Source: CAVZTX01 sp963778375 (GTDB lineage: Bacteria; Chloroflexota; Ktedonobacteria; Ktedonobacterales; Ktedonobacteraceae). From it: DNA of 64,000 nt. Position 1 is the first letter of the stretch. Each line of letters opens with the position of its first letter. Below are positions 45,540 through 53,993 of the stretch, one piece after another. Under the pieces are notes generated by a model that saw only the letters and a program-made list of their open reading frames with translations, had not been told where the DNA came from and ran no database searches. Location of the stretch: contig CAVZTX010000024.1 in assembly GCA_963778375.1 (NCBI GenBank), positions 1-64,000 of the forward strand. Reading direction: 5' to 3'. Made by a program: the position numbers and the translations under genes.

Positions 45540-45589
45540 CGAGCTTGGTGTGCTATGTTACCATACCTTCTGAGGGCAATTACTACCGC

Positions 45590-45661
45590 TCCGATCACCT
45601 GACGCGGAGCTCCGAGGAAGTCCCCCAGACTTCTCGAGCGATAGCTTCGTTGGTGATCGGA
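45590..45661. repeat. Intergenic inverted repeat containing a dispersed palindrome
   Basis: The outer arms TCCGATCACC (45590-45599) and GGTGATCGGA (45652-45661) enclose GAAGTC-CCCCA-GACTTC, the palindrome also seen at 21050. Confidence 0.65.
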
Positions 45662-45699
45662 ATGAGGAGGAAGCCTACCATCTGAAGGGGAGAGCCGCA

Positions 45700-46053
45700 A
45701 TGAATCTATATGAGCAATTAATAGTGGTGCGCGAGCGCCTCGAAGGTATCGGTGCGCACGATGATAGTATGGACCTGGTAGATACTCTTTTAAAGAGAGC
45801 TGAACCGGCGAAGGGCGATAAGACCAATATTACCCAGGTTCAGGTGCTGCGCCATATGCTGCGCATGCGTGAAGCTAGCGACAATTACAATATCTACAAT
45901 GACCTGCAGGAACTACTGAGCGAGCGTGACGAGTTTGAGGTTTCGGCCCGCGAGGATGCAGCTCCTGAGGCGTATGTAGATGCAGAACGTCACCCAAAGC
46001 CAAAGTCCTTTTATAAGGCGAAAAAAGAGAGAGAAAAGAAGAAAGGCTCATAG
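45700..46053 (+). CDS. Small charged protein of unknown function
   Basis: A 117-residue protein; ATG 45700 follows GAAGGGGAG. Helical N-terminus (LYEQLIVVRERLEGIG) and a Lys-rich tail (KAKKEREKKKGS). No family is recognised. Its stop codon lies in the loop of a bidirectional terminator hairpin. Confidence 0.6.
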   Translation: MNLYEQLIVVRERLEGIGAHDDSMDLVDTLLKRAEPAKGDKTNITQVQVLRHMLRMREASDNYNIYNDLQELLSERDEFEVSAREDAAPEAYVDAERHPKPKSFYKAKKEREKKKGS

Positions 46054-46064
46054 TGAGCCTTTCT
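46040..46064. terminator. Bidirectional terminator overlapping a stop codon
   Basis: The 11-bp perfect stem AGAAAGGCTCA and TGAGCCTTTCT has the TAG stop of the small gene as its 3-nt loop. On the minus strand it is followed by a T-rich tract (TCTTTTCTCTCTTTTTT). It therefore probably ends the cbbLSX transcript as well. Confidence 0.8.
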
Positions 46065-46110
46065 AAGAAATTGCCCTATAGATGTGATGAGTTTTACTTC
46101 AGATTGATGT

Positions 46111-47145
46111 CTATTGGGCTTGAGTTATCGCGCCATTAGGATGTTGTTCGTCGTCTAACACGCCCTCAGAGAATACACGGCTGGCAAGTATGTCCTCGGC
46201 CTCAATAGTCATGAGGTCAATGCGAGAGATTTTTCCCCCTTTGGCAAACAGGCGGTTAGCCTGGCGCAGGCGTGCTCGATCTATTGCATTGCGCACGCTG
46301 CGGGCATTAGAAAAGCGCGGCATTTGCATTCGCCTCTGTAGATAGGCTTCAAAGGCCGATTGTGCCTCTGGACTAAGACGATACATTTGTTCTGCAAGCA
46401 TGAGCTGTGCGATGGCAAGCAGCTCTTCAAGCGAGTAATCGGGAAAGTCAAGATGGTGCGCGATGCGCGAACTGAAACCAGGATTGGACGAGAAGAACGT
46501 CTCCATACGGTCTTTATAGCCCGCGAGAATGACCACGAGATCTTCGCGCTGTGTCTCCATTATCTGCAACAGTATTTCGATAGCTTCCTGTCCATAGTCG
46601 CGTTCATTTTCCTGTCGATAAAGATAGTAGGCCTCGTCAATGAAGAGTACTCCACCCATCGCCCGTTTCAGGATTTCTTTGGTTTTGGGAGCAGTATGGC
46701 CGATGTACTGACCAACCAGGTCATCGCGTGTGACCGCTACCAGGTGCCCTCGGCGTACATAACCGAGCCGGTGCAAGATAGTGGCCATTCTCATGGCTAC
46801 TGTTGTCTTGCCGGTGCCTGGAGGGCCAGTAAAGGACATGTGCAACGTCGGTGGTTGCGTCGTCAAGCTAAAGCTACGACGCATTTGCTCAACCAACAAT
46901 AGGGCGGCAATTTCGCGAATGCGTGTCTTGACCGATTTCAGCCCTACAAGTTCCTGGTCAAGCTTGTCCAGCACCTCCGTAACCTGTGATTCCGATAGCA
47001 CGCTTGACATGTCTATAAGGCCATCGTCTGAGATGTCGGGTGTTGGATTTGCCGCGTTGTCCTGTTGCTTTGAGGCATCATCTACTATATTGGGTGCTGC
47101 ATTCGCTGCAATATCCTTTTGCTTGGTTTGCATCGATGGAAGCAT
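46111..47145 (-). CDS. cbbX: CbbX-type AAA+ Rubisco activase
   Basis: A 344-residue protein. A variable N-terminus of about 60 residues is followed by the AAA+ domain: Walker A GPPGTGKTTVAMRM, GQYIGHTAPKTKE (pore-loop region), Walker B GVLFIDEAYYL and the sensor regions. This matches red-type Rubisco activase CbbX, which removes inhibitory sugar phosphates from form I Rubisco using ATP. It is the third gene of cbbL-cbbS-cbbX, as in proteobacterial and red-algal systems. GGAGAGGA precedes the ATG at 47145. Confidence 0.93.
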   Translation of the reverse strand: MLPSMQTKQKDIAANAAPNIVDDASKQQDNAANPTPDISDDGLIDMSSVLSESQVTEVLDKLDQELVGLKSVKTRIREIAALLLVEQMRRSFSLTTQPPTLHMSFTGPPGTGKTTVAMRMATILHRLGYVRRGHLVAVTRDDLVGQYIGHTAPKTKEILKRAMGGVLFIDEAYYLYRQENERDYGQEAIEILLQIMETQREDLVVILAGYKDRMETFFSSNPGFSSRIAHHLDFPDYSLEELLAIAQLMLAEQMYRLSPEAQSAFEAYLQRRMQMPRFSNARSVRNAIDRARLRQANRLFAKGGKISRIDLMTIEAEDILASRVFSEGVLDDEQHPNGAITQAQ

Positions 47146-47232
47146 ACTTCTATTCCTCTCCAGAGCCTGAGTCGATACATTGCGCTAAGTAGCGAAATGT
47201 TGCTTTGCGCTACCTGAGCTTTACTGAAGGCC

Positions 47233-47676
47233 CTATGATTTAGCCGTTTCACTGGTGAACCGCTCTCCCTTTGGCTTATCGGTGGCGTAACTATGCAGGC
47301 TATAGCGCATGACGCGATCATGCGCATCTTGACGGGCCAGATGAAAACCTGGGTCGTGGGATGGTCGATTCACGATGAACGAGAGCGCAAGGGTTTGGCG
47401 ACCTTTAGTGCGATCGTAGGCACCCACCCGAATATAGTGATTCGGGTAGTATTTACGACACTCGTTGATCTCTTGCAGAATGCCTACTGCATCTTTTATG
47501 TCAAACATCGGCATTCCCCACATCTCCCAATATGTATTGCGTGGATGCGGATCATCAGTAAACTCTAAGTTGATCGGCCAGTCATTGTCCAGGCAATATT
47601 GTACTTGCTTGCTGATCTCGTCGTCGGTCAGTGGTGGCAGGAAGGAAAATGTTCCTTGTGTTAAATGAAAAGCCAT
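47233..47676 (-). CDS. cbbS: Rubisco small subunit (red-type form I)
   Basis: A 147-residue protein. ATG 47676 (MAFHLTQGTFSFLP) follows AAGGAGGATATA. PPLTDDEISKQVQYCL and HPRNTYWEMWGMPMFD are the family core. The C-terminal 40 residues beyond SFIVNRP form the extra tail typical of red-type small subunits. Its partner cbbL is 57 bp upstream and cbbX follows. Confidence 0.95.
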   Translation of the reverse strand: MAFHLTQGTFSFLPPLTDDEISKQVQYCLDNDWPINLEFTDDPHPRNTYWEMWGMPMFDIKDAVGILQEINECRKYYPNHYIRVGAYDRTKGRQTLALSFIVNRPSHDPGFHLARQDAHDRVMRYSLHSYATDKPKGERFTSETAKS

Positions 47677-47732
47677 GGTTATATATCCTCCTTGGCCGAT
47701 AGATCGGCCCCTACTGTTTACTGCGGAATCCA

Positions 47733-49181
47733 TTAGTAATTCGGCGTTGGTATGGCATCAGGCGTATCGGTCGAGTCGTAGTTGAAGCTAATATCCTTCC
47801 AAAGTTCGAGTGCGGAGCGCAGTGGAGTGCACCACTTCGCAGCCTTATCCAGGATTTCTGGTCCTTCATTGAAGTAATCACGCCCCTCGTTACGTGCCTG
47901 GATCATAGCTTCCACGGCGACGCGATTGGCCGTTGCGCCAGCCGCTATACCCATTGGATGGCCAATAGTGCCTCCACCGAACTGGAGGATCACATCTTCT
48001 CCCAGGTAATGCAATAATTGGTGCATTTGTCCTGCATGAATACCGCCCGAAGCTACGGGCATGACGGCGGGCATTGACGCCCAGTCTTGTCCGAAGAACA
48101 GGCCCAGAGTGGGATCGGCTTCATATTTCGACTCGCGCAGCGTCTTATAGTAGCCCCGAATGGCATTCGGATCACCTTCTAGCTTGCCAACCACGGTACC
48201 GGCATGGATGTGGTCAACGCCAGCCAGGCGCATCCACTTGGCAATCACGCGGAATGACACACCATGTGTCTTCTGGCGTGTATAGGTGCCGTGACCTGCT
48301 CGGTGCAGGTGCAGAATCATGCCGTTCTTACGCGCCCATTTCGACATCGATTGGATCGCCGTGTAGCCAATGGTCAGGTCGATCATGACAATGATATTTC
48401 CTAATTCTTTAGCAAACTCGGCTCGCTCATACATGTCTTCCATCGTAGCAGCAGTGACGTTCATGTAATGTCCCTTGACCTCACCGGTCTCGGCACTGGC
48501 TTTATTGACTGCCTCCATACAAAAGAGGAAGCGGTCGCGCCAACGCATGAAGGGCTGTGAATTGATGTTTTCGTCATCCTTTACGAAATCCAGTCCACCA
48601 CGCAGCGCCTCGTAGACGACACGCCCATAGTTGCGCGCAGAAAGACCGAGTTTCGGCTTGGTGGTGGCACCAAGCAGTGGACGACCATACTTGTCCAGGT
48701 ATTCACGCTCCATGACGATGCCATGTGGTGGTCCCTGAAAGGTCTTGACATAATGGGGAGGAATGCGCATATCCTCCAGACGTAAGCTCTTGAGCGCCTT
48801 GAAGCCAAAGACATTGCCGATGATGCTGGAAGTCAGATTAGCAATCGATCCCTCCTCGAACAGGTCGAGATCATAGGCGATGTACGCAATATACTGATCA
48901 GTGCCAGGAACTGGGACGACCTGATAGGCCTTTGCCTGGTAGTTCTCGTAGGCTGTCAAACGGTCGGTCCAGACAACCGTCCAGGTGGCGGTAGACGATT
49001 CGCCCGCGACAGCCGCCGCAGCTTCAATCGGATCTACACCTTCTTGAGGTACGATACGAAATGCGCACAGGATATCCGTATCCTTCGGTTCATAGTCGGG
49101 CTTCCAGTAGCCCATTTGAGCATAAGGGAGAACCCCGGATGCCCAGCGACTCCTCTCCTGCTGTGTTGTTTCTATTGCCAT
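47733..49181 (-). CDS. cbbL: Rubisco large subunit (form I, red-type)
   Basis: A 482-residue protein carrying all catalytic signatures: GLDFVKDDENINSQPFMR (carbamylated Lys and metal-binding Asp/Glu), LLGATTKPKLGLS, HLHRAGHGTYTR and FGGGTIGHPMG. The length and gene order (L, S, X) fit the red-type form IC/ID/IE branch rather than green-type form IA/IB. It fixes CO2 onto ribulose 1,5-bisphosphate. The intact active site excludes a Rubisco-like form IV protein. GAGGAGAT precedes the ATG. The promoter and LysR-type sites lie in the 236-bp divergent gap upstream. Confidence 0.96.
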   Translation of the reverse strand: MAIETTQQERSRWASGVLPYAQMGYWKPDYEPKDTDILCAFRIVPQEGVDPIEAAAAVAGESSTATWTVVWTDRLTAYENYQAKAYQVVPVPGTDQYIAYIAYDLDLFEEGSIANLTSSIIGNVFGFKALKSLRLEDMRIPPHYVKTFQGPPHGIVMEREYLDKYGRPLLGATTKPKLGLSARNYGRVVYEALRGGLDFVKDDENINSQPFMRWRDRFLFCMEAVNKASAETGEVKGHYMNVTAATMEDMYERAEFAKELGNIIVMIDLTIGYTAIQSMSKWARKNGMILHLHRAGHGTYTRQKTHGVSFRVIAKWMRLAGVDHIHAGTVVGKLEGDPNAIRGYYKTLRESKYEADPTLGLFFGQDWASMPAVMPVASGGIHAGQMHQLLHYLGEDVILQFGGGTIGHPMGIAAGATANRVAVEAMIQARNEGRDYFNEGPEILDKAAKWCTPLRSALELWKDISFNYDSTDTPDAIPTPNY

Positions 49182-49232
49182 AATGATATCTCCTCACATG
49201 TTCTGTCTGGTGTCATCTTCTCTACTAAAGGA

Positions 49233-49241
49233 ACTATAGCA
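49233..49241 (-). promoter_or_regulatory. Extended -10 promoter of cbbLSX
   Basis: On the minus strand TGCTATAGT stands about 52 bp upstream of the cbbL start. The -35 region is weak (TACAAC), as is usual for activator-dependent promoters. Confidence 0.4.
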
Positions 49242-49297
49242 TGCTGAACGTATTAGTTGTAGTAGCAGTTTGCTATCAAGTTCATAGGGTAAACTTT

Positions 49298-49316
49298 ATA
49301 TATTGAGCCGATATAT
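49298..49316. promoter_or_regulatory. Candidate LysR-type (CbbR-like) operator
   Basis: ATATAT-TGAGCCG-ATATAT contains the T-N11-A pattern of LysR-family sites. It lies about 57 bp upstream of the cbbL -10 and 100 bp before the FGGY kinase. Confidence 0.35.
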
Positions 49317-49416
49317 CTTGATCTCCACTATGTTATGCTATTGAATAGGCGAAGATCTCCAACTGTTTGTATGAACCGCACGAACTGATTTATCGATTAT
49401 AAGGAAGCGTAGAACG

Positions 49417-50808
49417 ATGTATAGAGCAAATAATGCTGACTACGTGATCGGTGTGGATATGGGATCGCAAGGCATCCGTGGCATGGCTGTTGCCGACGAT
49501 GGTACGGTCGTTGCTCATGCATCAGTGCTGTGGCCATTGCAAACGTTACGGACAGGCCCCAATGGAGCTTTTGAGCAGGATGCGGAGGAGTGGTGGCGTG
49601 CAACGTGCAGCGTGCTGAACCAGATAGGTGAGCAACTGAATGTGGCTGGCGTAGCTCCGAACGCGGTGAAGGCGCTTTGTGTTGCCGGAACTTCAGGCAC
49701 GTTCGTTCCCCTGGACTCCTCCTATCGTCCGCTGCGGCCAGCCCTTATGTACAGTGATGGCCGTGCTGGGGCAGAGGCAGAGCGCTGTAACAACGTCCTG
49801 TCAAAGCTTACCTTGAAGTTGGGCTATCGCTTCAATGCGTCGTTTGCTCTGCCAAAGGTGCTCTGGCTCTATGAAAATGAGCCACAGATGTGGGCGCGAA
49901 CGTCCTTAATCGCATCCCAGGTGGATTATATCGTTGGGCGACTCACTGGCGTGTGGGGTATGAGCGATTACAACAATGCTCTCAAGATTGGCTATGATCT
50001 GCTTGCAGAATACTACCCTCCAGAAATTGCAAGCGATCTCGGTATATCGCTGGAACGCCTACCACAGGTTGTCCCTCCGGGGGCGCCTCTTGGTCGATTG
50101 AAGCCTTCTATTTCTAAGGAACTCAAGCTGAGCCAAAGCATAGTGGTTGTTGCCGGTTTAACGGATGGCTGCGCTTCACAGTTTGCTGCTGGTGCTACGG
50201 AACCTGGCGCTTGGGCTTCATCGTTAGGTACCACATTGATTATCAAGGGGGTGAGTAGTGAGATGGTGAAAGATCTCCAAGGGCGTATGTATTGCCATCG
50301 TCACCCCGAACATGGTTGGTTGCCTGGTGGTGCAAGTAACACAGGTGGTAAGATTCTGGCCCATCACTTTCCAGGCGCGGACCTTGCTGCCTATGATGCA
50401 CGGACCGCTGCTCTTGTACCAACTTCTTTACTTGCCTACCCGTTGGTGGACCAGGGGGAGCGTTTCCCGTTTGTTGTACCTGATGCCAAAGGCTTTGTCG
50501 TGAGTGACTCGCATCAAGCCCAGTTGGAGCCTGACCTCATGTATGCTGCCTTCTTGGAGGGTGTGGCGTTGCTCGAAAGACTTGCTTACGAAGTTGTTGC
50601 CGATCTCGGTGCACCCGTGATTGGGCCAATCCGTACAGTGGGAGGTGGGGCGCGTAGCCAATTGTGGCTGCATATTCGTGCCTCGGTCTGTAACAGGTCA
50701 TTTATCGTGCCAAAGGTAGCTGATACTGCGATGGGTGCGGCAATCCTTGCCGCGGCGGGTCGTCTTCACCCCGACTTAAGGAGCGCGATCGCAGGCGATG
50801 GTGCGTAA
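49417..50808 (+). CDS. FGGY-family carbohydrate kinase
   Basis: A 463-residue protein. The ATPase core has GVDMGSQGIRGMAV (phosphate 1), LCVAGTSGTFVPLD, SQVDYIVGRLTG, AGLTDGCASQFAAGA and TVGGGARSQLWLH. It phosphorylates a sugar or polyol; xylulose/ribulose kinase-like enzymes are the nearest in motif. It sits between cbbL and LysR/PRK genes, so it may feed pentose phosphates into the Calvin cycle (inference). The frame ends at TAA 50806-50808, but the C-terminal helix usual in the family follows in the same frame (see next entry), so the end may be damaged. Confidence 0.85.
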   Translation: MYRANNADYVIGVDMGSQGIRGMAVADDGTVVAHASVLWPLQTLRTGPNGAFEQDAEEWWRATCSVLNQIGEQLNVAGVAPNAVKALCVAGTSGTFVPLDSSYRPLRPALMYSDGRAGAEAERCNNVLSKLTLKLGYRFNASFALPKVLWLYENEPQMWARTSLIASQVDYIVGRLTGVWGMSDYNNALKIGYDLLAEYYPPEIASDLGISLERLPQVVPPGAPLGRLKPSISKELKLSQSIVVVAGLTDGCASQFAAGATEPGAWASSLGTTLIIKGVSSEMVKDLQGRMYCHRHPEHGWLPGGASNTGGKILAHHFPGADLAAYDARTAALVPTSLLAYPLVDQGERFPFVVPDAKGFVVSDSHQAQLEPDLMYAAFLEGVALLERLAYEVVADLGAPVIGPIRTVGGGARSQLWLHIRASVCNRSFIVPKVADTAMGAAILAAAGRLHPDLRSAIAGDGA

Positions 50809-50955
50809 CGGCAGATGAAATTCCACCAGTATCCGAACTGGGTTCTGGTTTATGAGGAACGATATGTTCGCTTCAAAGATGAACTGCGTGCGCGTGGCTA
50901 TCTGGTGATCAATAAGCGAAAGGCAGAAAGGATGAACGAGGACGGAAATGTCTGA
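50809..50955 (+). pseudogene. Displaced C-terminal helix of the FGGY kinase
   Basis: After the kinase stop the same frame reads MKFHQYPNWVLVYEERY, then VRFKDELRARGYL, to TGA 50953-50955. FGGY kinases usually end with a segment like this. In addition, a neighbouring frame at 50792-50815 reads QAMVRNGR, which is what the family expects just before it. Two small compensating shifts, or a recent nonsense change, would explain both. The TGA overlaps the ATG of the LysR gene. Confidence 0.5.
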
Positions 50956-51895
50956 ACAAGGGCCAATAGTATCTACTTTAGCCAATACGAGTGGCAATCA
51001 AACTGACCTCACTGTGCACCAACTCAACGTATTTCGTACGGTGGCACATCATCTTAGCTATACGAAAGCCGCTGAAACTCTTTATCTCTCACAGCCAGCC
51101 GTCACACAGCAAGTCAGGGCAATTGAGCGGGTACTGGGTCTGCGGCTATTCGCGCGCAGCGGTAGGGGCATTGTACTGACTGTCGCAGGTCAGGAACTGC
51201 TGCTGCATACCGAACGGCTCCTCACACTTCTTGCTGAGACTGCCCCTGTAGTGAATGAGATTTCCAGGCTCGAACGGGGAAGCGTTTTGATAGGTGCGAG
51301 CACCAGTGCTGGTACCTATGTGGTGCCACCGCTGCTCGGTGCTTTTCATGCTCGCTACCCACGGGTCCGTGTTACGCTCATGATTGCTAACCGCCATTCG
51401 ATTGAAGAGCGTCTTCTTGCTCATGAGGTGGATTTGGCAGTAATGAGCCTCATTGAGCAGCAAGATCGTTTCGTCATAGAGTTTTTAATGCCCTACGAAC
51501 TGGTGGTTGTGGCCTCCCCGTCTCATCGATTTGTAGGACGCACCGCGTTGACACTGCATGATTTACAATATGAGACGTTTCTGCTGCGCGAGCAAGAGTC
51601 CGGTACCCGGCTGGACGCGGAGAGGCACTTCGCGCAGATGGGTTTATCATCACAGATGACTCTGGAATTAGGCAGCATTGAGGCGATCAAAGAAGGGGTA
51701 GCAGCCGAGTTGGGAATTGCTGTGTTGCCTGGGGAGTCGGTTGCGAGCGAGATTACTAGCGGTGACCTTGCTGTACTGGATGTGCAGGGATTTCCTCTGA
51801 AACGGCAATGGTATATTGTTCACTTAAAAGGAAGAAGATTGTCGCGGGCTGCGGAAGCATTTCGGGAAATGCTGTTGGAGGGTCTGTCGTCCTAA
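50948..51895 (+). CDS. LysR-type transcriptional regulator (CbbR candidate 1)
   Basis: A 315-residue protein. The N-terminal winged HTH lies at about residues 20-80 (LNVFRTVAHHLSYTKAAE, LSQPAVTQQVRAIE). The effector-binding domain has two periplasmic-binding-like halves (GASTSAGTYVVPPLLG, LREQESGTRLDAE). The gene lies between Calvin-cycle genes, as is usual for CbbR. Its start overlaps the damaged end of the kinase gene. Confidence 0.88.
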   Translation: MSEQGPIVSTLANTSGNQTDLTVHQLNVFRTVAHHLSYTKAAETLYLSQPAVTQQVRAIERVLGLRLFARSGRGIVLTVAGQELLLHTERLLTLLAETAPVVNEISRLERGSVLIGASTSAGTYVVPPLLGAFHARYPRVRVTLMIANRHSIEERLLAHEVDLAVMSLIEQQDRFVIEFLMPYELVVVASPSHRFVGRTALTLHDLQYETFLLREQESGTRLDAERHFAQMGLSSQMTLELGSIEAIKEGVAAELGIAVLPGESVASEITSGDLAVLDVQGFPLKRQWYIVHLKGRRLSRAAEAFREMLLEGLSS

Positions 51896-51934
51896 AGGTA
51901 GCGAAGGAGCCCTGGCTTCAATTTTGCAGTTAGC

Positions 51935-52873
51935 TCATTCACCCTGTATCTTATACTCGTGCAAGAATTCGATAAACTCAGTAGCGCTGGCACTTAAAGG
52001 ATGTTCGGCAAGCCGTGAGATGTACCAGCGGCGCTGCATCGGGAATTGTTCCACGTGCAGGGTAGTCAATGTACCATAATGAACTTCGCGCTTCACTGCC
52101 ACCTCTGAAAGAACACTGACTCCTAGACCCGCTGCAACTGCCTGTTTGATCGCTTCGACATGTCCCAGAACCATGCCAATCTTGAGTGGCATTCCGGCCA
52201 CCTCGAATAGTTCCTCTAGCGCAGCTCGTGTTCCTGAGCCTGCCTCACGGAGCAGGAAAACTTCTTCGGCAAGGCGAGCTAGAGATACCTGGGTGTGCTC
52301 CTGGCTTTGCGATGCCAGTATATGGGTAGGGGACGCGATGACTACCAATCGATTCACCAGAAATGGCTCGGCTACCAGCCCATCGGCCGCTGGCGGTCTT
52401 CCTGCGACCACTAGATCGGCCTCTCCTGATAGGAGAGAAGCGCGAACGTCAGCCCGGTTAGCCACGCGCAGTTTGAGAGCGACATTGGGTCGACGTCGGT
52501 GGAAAGCACCTAAGATTTGGGGCATAACGTAGGTACCCACAGTGGTGTCGGCGGCGACTTGTAGCGGTACGCTCTCCGCCGTAGCGGCCCCACGTAGCTT
52601 TACCATTGCCTGCCACGTTTCATCAGCAGCCGCAATCACCTGCTGAGCATGCGTGTACAATTCGCGCCCTTCGTCAGTTAGGGCCAGGCGCTTACCCCAC
52701 TGTTCTAGTAAGGTCAACTGAGTTGCTCGTTCCAACTCTGCGACCAGCGCTGAGACAGTGGGTTGCTGGCAACCGAGTTCCTCAGCAGCGCGCGTGTAGC
52801 TCAAAAGGCGTGAGACAGCGCAGAATACGCGCAGTTGACGAATTGTCAGGCTATCGAGACGAGACCATGTCAA
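51935..52873 (-). CDS. LysR-type transcriptional regulator (CbbR candidate 2)
   Basis: A 312-residue protein with the same architecture. The HTH is RQLRVFCAVSRLLSYTRAAE, QQPTVSALVAELE; the effector domain has AADTTVGTYVMPQILG and LREAGSGTRAALE. It is divergent from phosphoribulokinase, the arrangement in which LysR regulators commonly control the divergent gene. It is convergent with the other LysR gene. Similarity of the effector domains suggests an old duplication. Confidence 0.88.
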   Translation of the reverse strand: MTWSRLDSLTIRQLRVFCAVSRLLSYTRAAEELGCQQPTVSALVAELERATQLTLLEQWGKRLALTDEGRELYTHAQQVIAAADETWQAMVKLRGAATAESVPLQVAADTTVGTYVMPQILGAFHRRRPNVALKLRVANRADVRASLLSGEADLVVAGRPPAADGLVAEPFLVNRLVVIASPTHILASQSQEHTQVSLARLAEEVFLLREAGSGTRAALEELFEVAGMPLKIGMVLGHVEAIKQAVAAGLGVSVLSEVAVKREVHYGTLTTLHVEQFPMQRRWYISRLAEHPLSASATEFIEFLHEYKIQGE

Positions 52874-52888
52874 TACATAAACTCCTGC

Positions 52889-52903
52889 CTATACTAAGCA
52901 TAG
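52889..52903. promoter_or_regulatory. Candidate LysR-type operator upstream of phosphoribulokinase
   Basis: CTAT-ACTAAGC-ATAG contains T-N11-A and lies immediately upstream of the -35 box at 52915, in the divergent gap next to a LysR gene. Confidence 0.5.
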
Positions 52904-52914
52904 AAAATTGCGGC

Positions 52915-52943
52915 TTGTTCTTATATGTCATGTCATGTATGAT
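52915..52943 (+). promoter_or_regulatory. Promoter of phosphoribulokinase
   Basis: TTGTTC at 52915-52920, a 17-bp spacer and TATGAT at 52938-52943, about 50 bp upstream of the preferred PRK start. Confidence 0.55.
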
Positions 52944-52993
52944 TATACCATGTGCAGATTATGGATACACAGCACAAAAGTTTGGAGATCAAA

Positions 52994-53941
52994 ATGGCCG
53001 TAACGTTAGGGGCGACTTCACGTCCTATCATCCTGGGAATAGTGGGAGATAGTGCTGCTGGTAAAACAACACTCAGTCGAGGCCTCGCTCAGATTTTAGG
53101 CCCTGAGCAGGTGTCCGTGCTTTGTACGGATGACTATCATCGATATAATCGGCAGCAACGCAAAGAGTTCGGCATCACACCCTTGAACCCTGAATGCAAC
53201 TATCTCGATATAATGGCGCAACACTTGCGGCTGCTGCGTGCTGGAGAGCCCATTCTGAAGCCGCACTATGAGCACAAGCTAGGCGATTTTGGGCCACCAC
53301 AATATATCGTTCCACATCCTATCCTGATTGTCGAGGGACTGCTCGGTTTCTACTGGCAAGAGATGCGCAACGCCTATAGTGTGCGCGTGTATCTCAATCC
53401 ACCTGAGGACCTGAGGCGGCGCTGGAAGGTTCGACGTGACTCAACAAAGCGTGGATACTCCGAACAAGAAGTGTTACACGAACTAGACATCCGCGAGTCT
53501 GATTCGGCGGCATTCATCCGCCCACAGCGGTCTCACGCGGACATCGAGGTGTCCTTCTTCCCTGACCCGTCATCCAAGTCTGGGCAGAACGATGATGCGC
53601 ATCTCAATGTGCGCCTCACTCTACATGGAACGTTGCCTCATCCTGATCTGAGCCAGATCATCGAAGAAGATAAATCCGGTTGTGTGCGTTCGACGTTGGG
53701 ACGCGAGGAAGGACGAGCCGTCGAGTATCTGGAGATCGATGGCTCCATCCCTGATGAGCCGGCTCGTGCCCTTGAGCTTGGTATCCTAAATCACCTGGAC
53801 GAGTGCGGGGTAGCCTCACCGACGGATATTGGCCAGTATTCCGACTCCCAAACTGAGCAGAGCCATCCATTGGCACTTACACAGCTTTTCCTGGTGTATC
53901 ACGTGCTGCGAGCCAGGCAACGTGAAGAGGTTGAAGTATAA
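52994..53941 (+). CDS. prk: Phosphoribulokinase
   Basis: A 315-residue protein. ATG 52994 (MAVTLGATSRP) is chosen because TTTGGAG stands 6 bp upstream; earlier in-frame starts exist at 52952 and 52961. P-loop GIVGDSAAGKTTLSR, LCTDDYHRYNR and the Ru5P-binding region HYEHKLGDFGPP are present, as is LIVEGLLGFY. It makes ribulose 1,5-bisphosphate from ribulose 5-phosphate and ATP, the substrate of Rubisco encoded 4 kb away. GAPDH follows after 52 bp. Confidence 0.94.
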   Translation: MAVTLGATSRPIILGIVGDSAAGKTTLSRGLAQILGPEQVSVLCTDDYHRYNRQQRKEFGITPLNPECNYLDIMAQHLRLLRAGEPILKPHYEHKLGDFGPPQYIVPHPILIVEGLLGFYWQEMRNAYSVRVYLNPPEDLRRRWKVRRDSTKRGYSEQEVLHELDIRESDSAAFIRPQRSHADIEVSFFPDPSSKSGQNDDAHLNVRLTLHGTLPHPDLSQIIEEDKSGCVRSTLGREEGRAVEYLEIDGSIPDEPARALELGILNHLDECGVASPTDIGQYSDSQTEQSHPLALTQLFLVYHVLRARQREEVEV

Positions 53942-53993
53942 TCAATTGGCGTCCAATATATACTCGGTATAGGATTGAGAGGAGCAACATTTT

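Larger units (their letters stand above)
49182..49416. other. Divergent regulatory region between cbbL and the FGGY kinase
   Basis: AT-rich gap holding a minus-strand extended -10 (49233-49241) and an ATATAT-N7-ATATAT inverted repeat (49298-49316). No gene is seen here. Confidence 0.5.

Noticed and set aside
47733..49181. Rubisco-like (form IV) protein
   Set aside because: The carbamylated lysine, metal ligands and loop residues are all present, and a small subunit and CbbX are linked.
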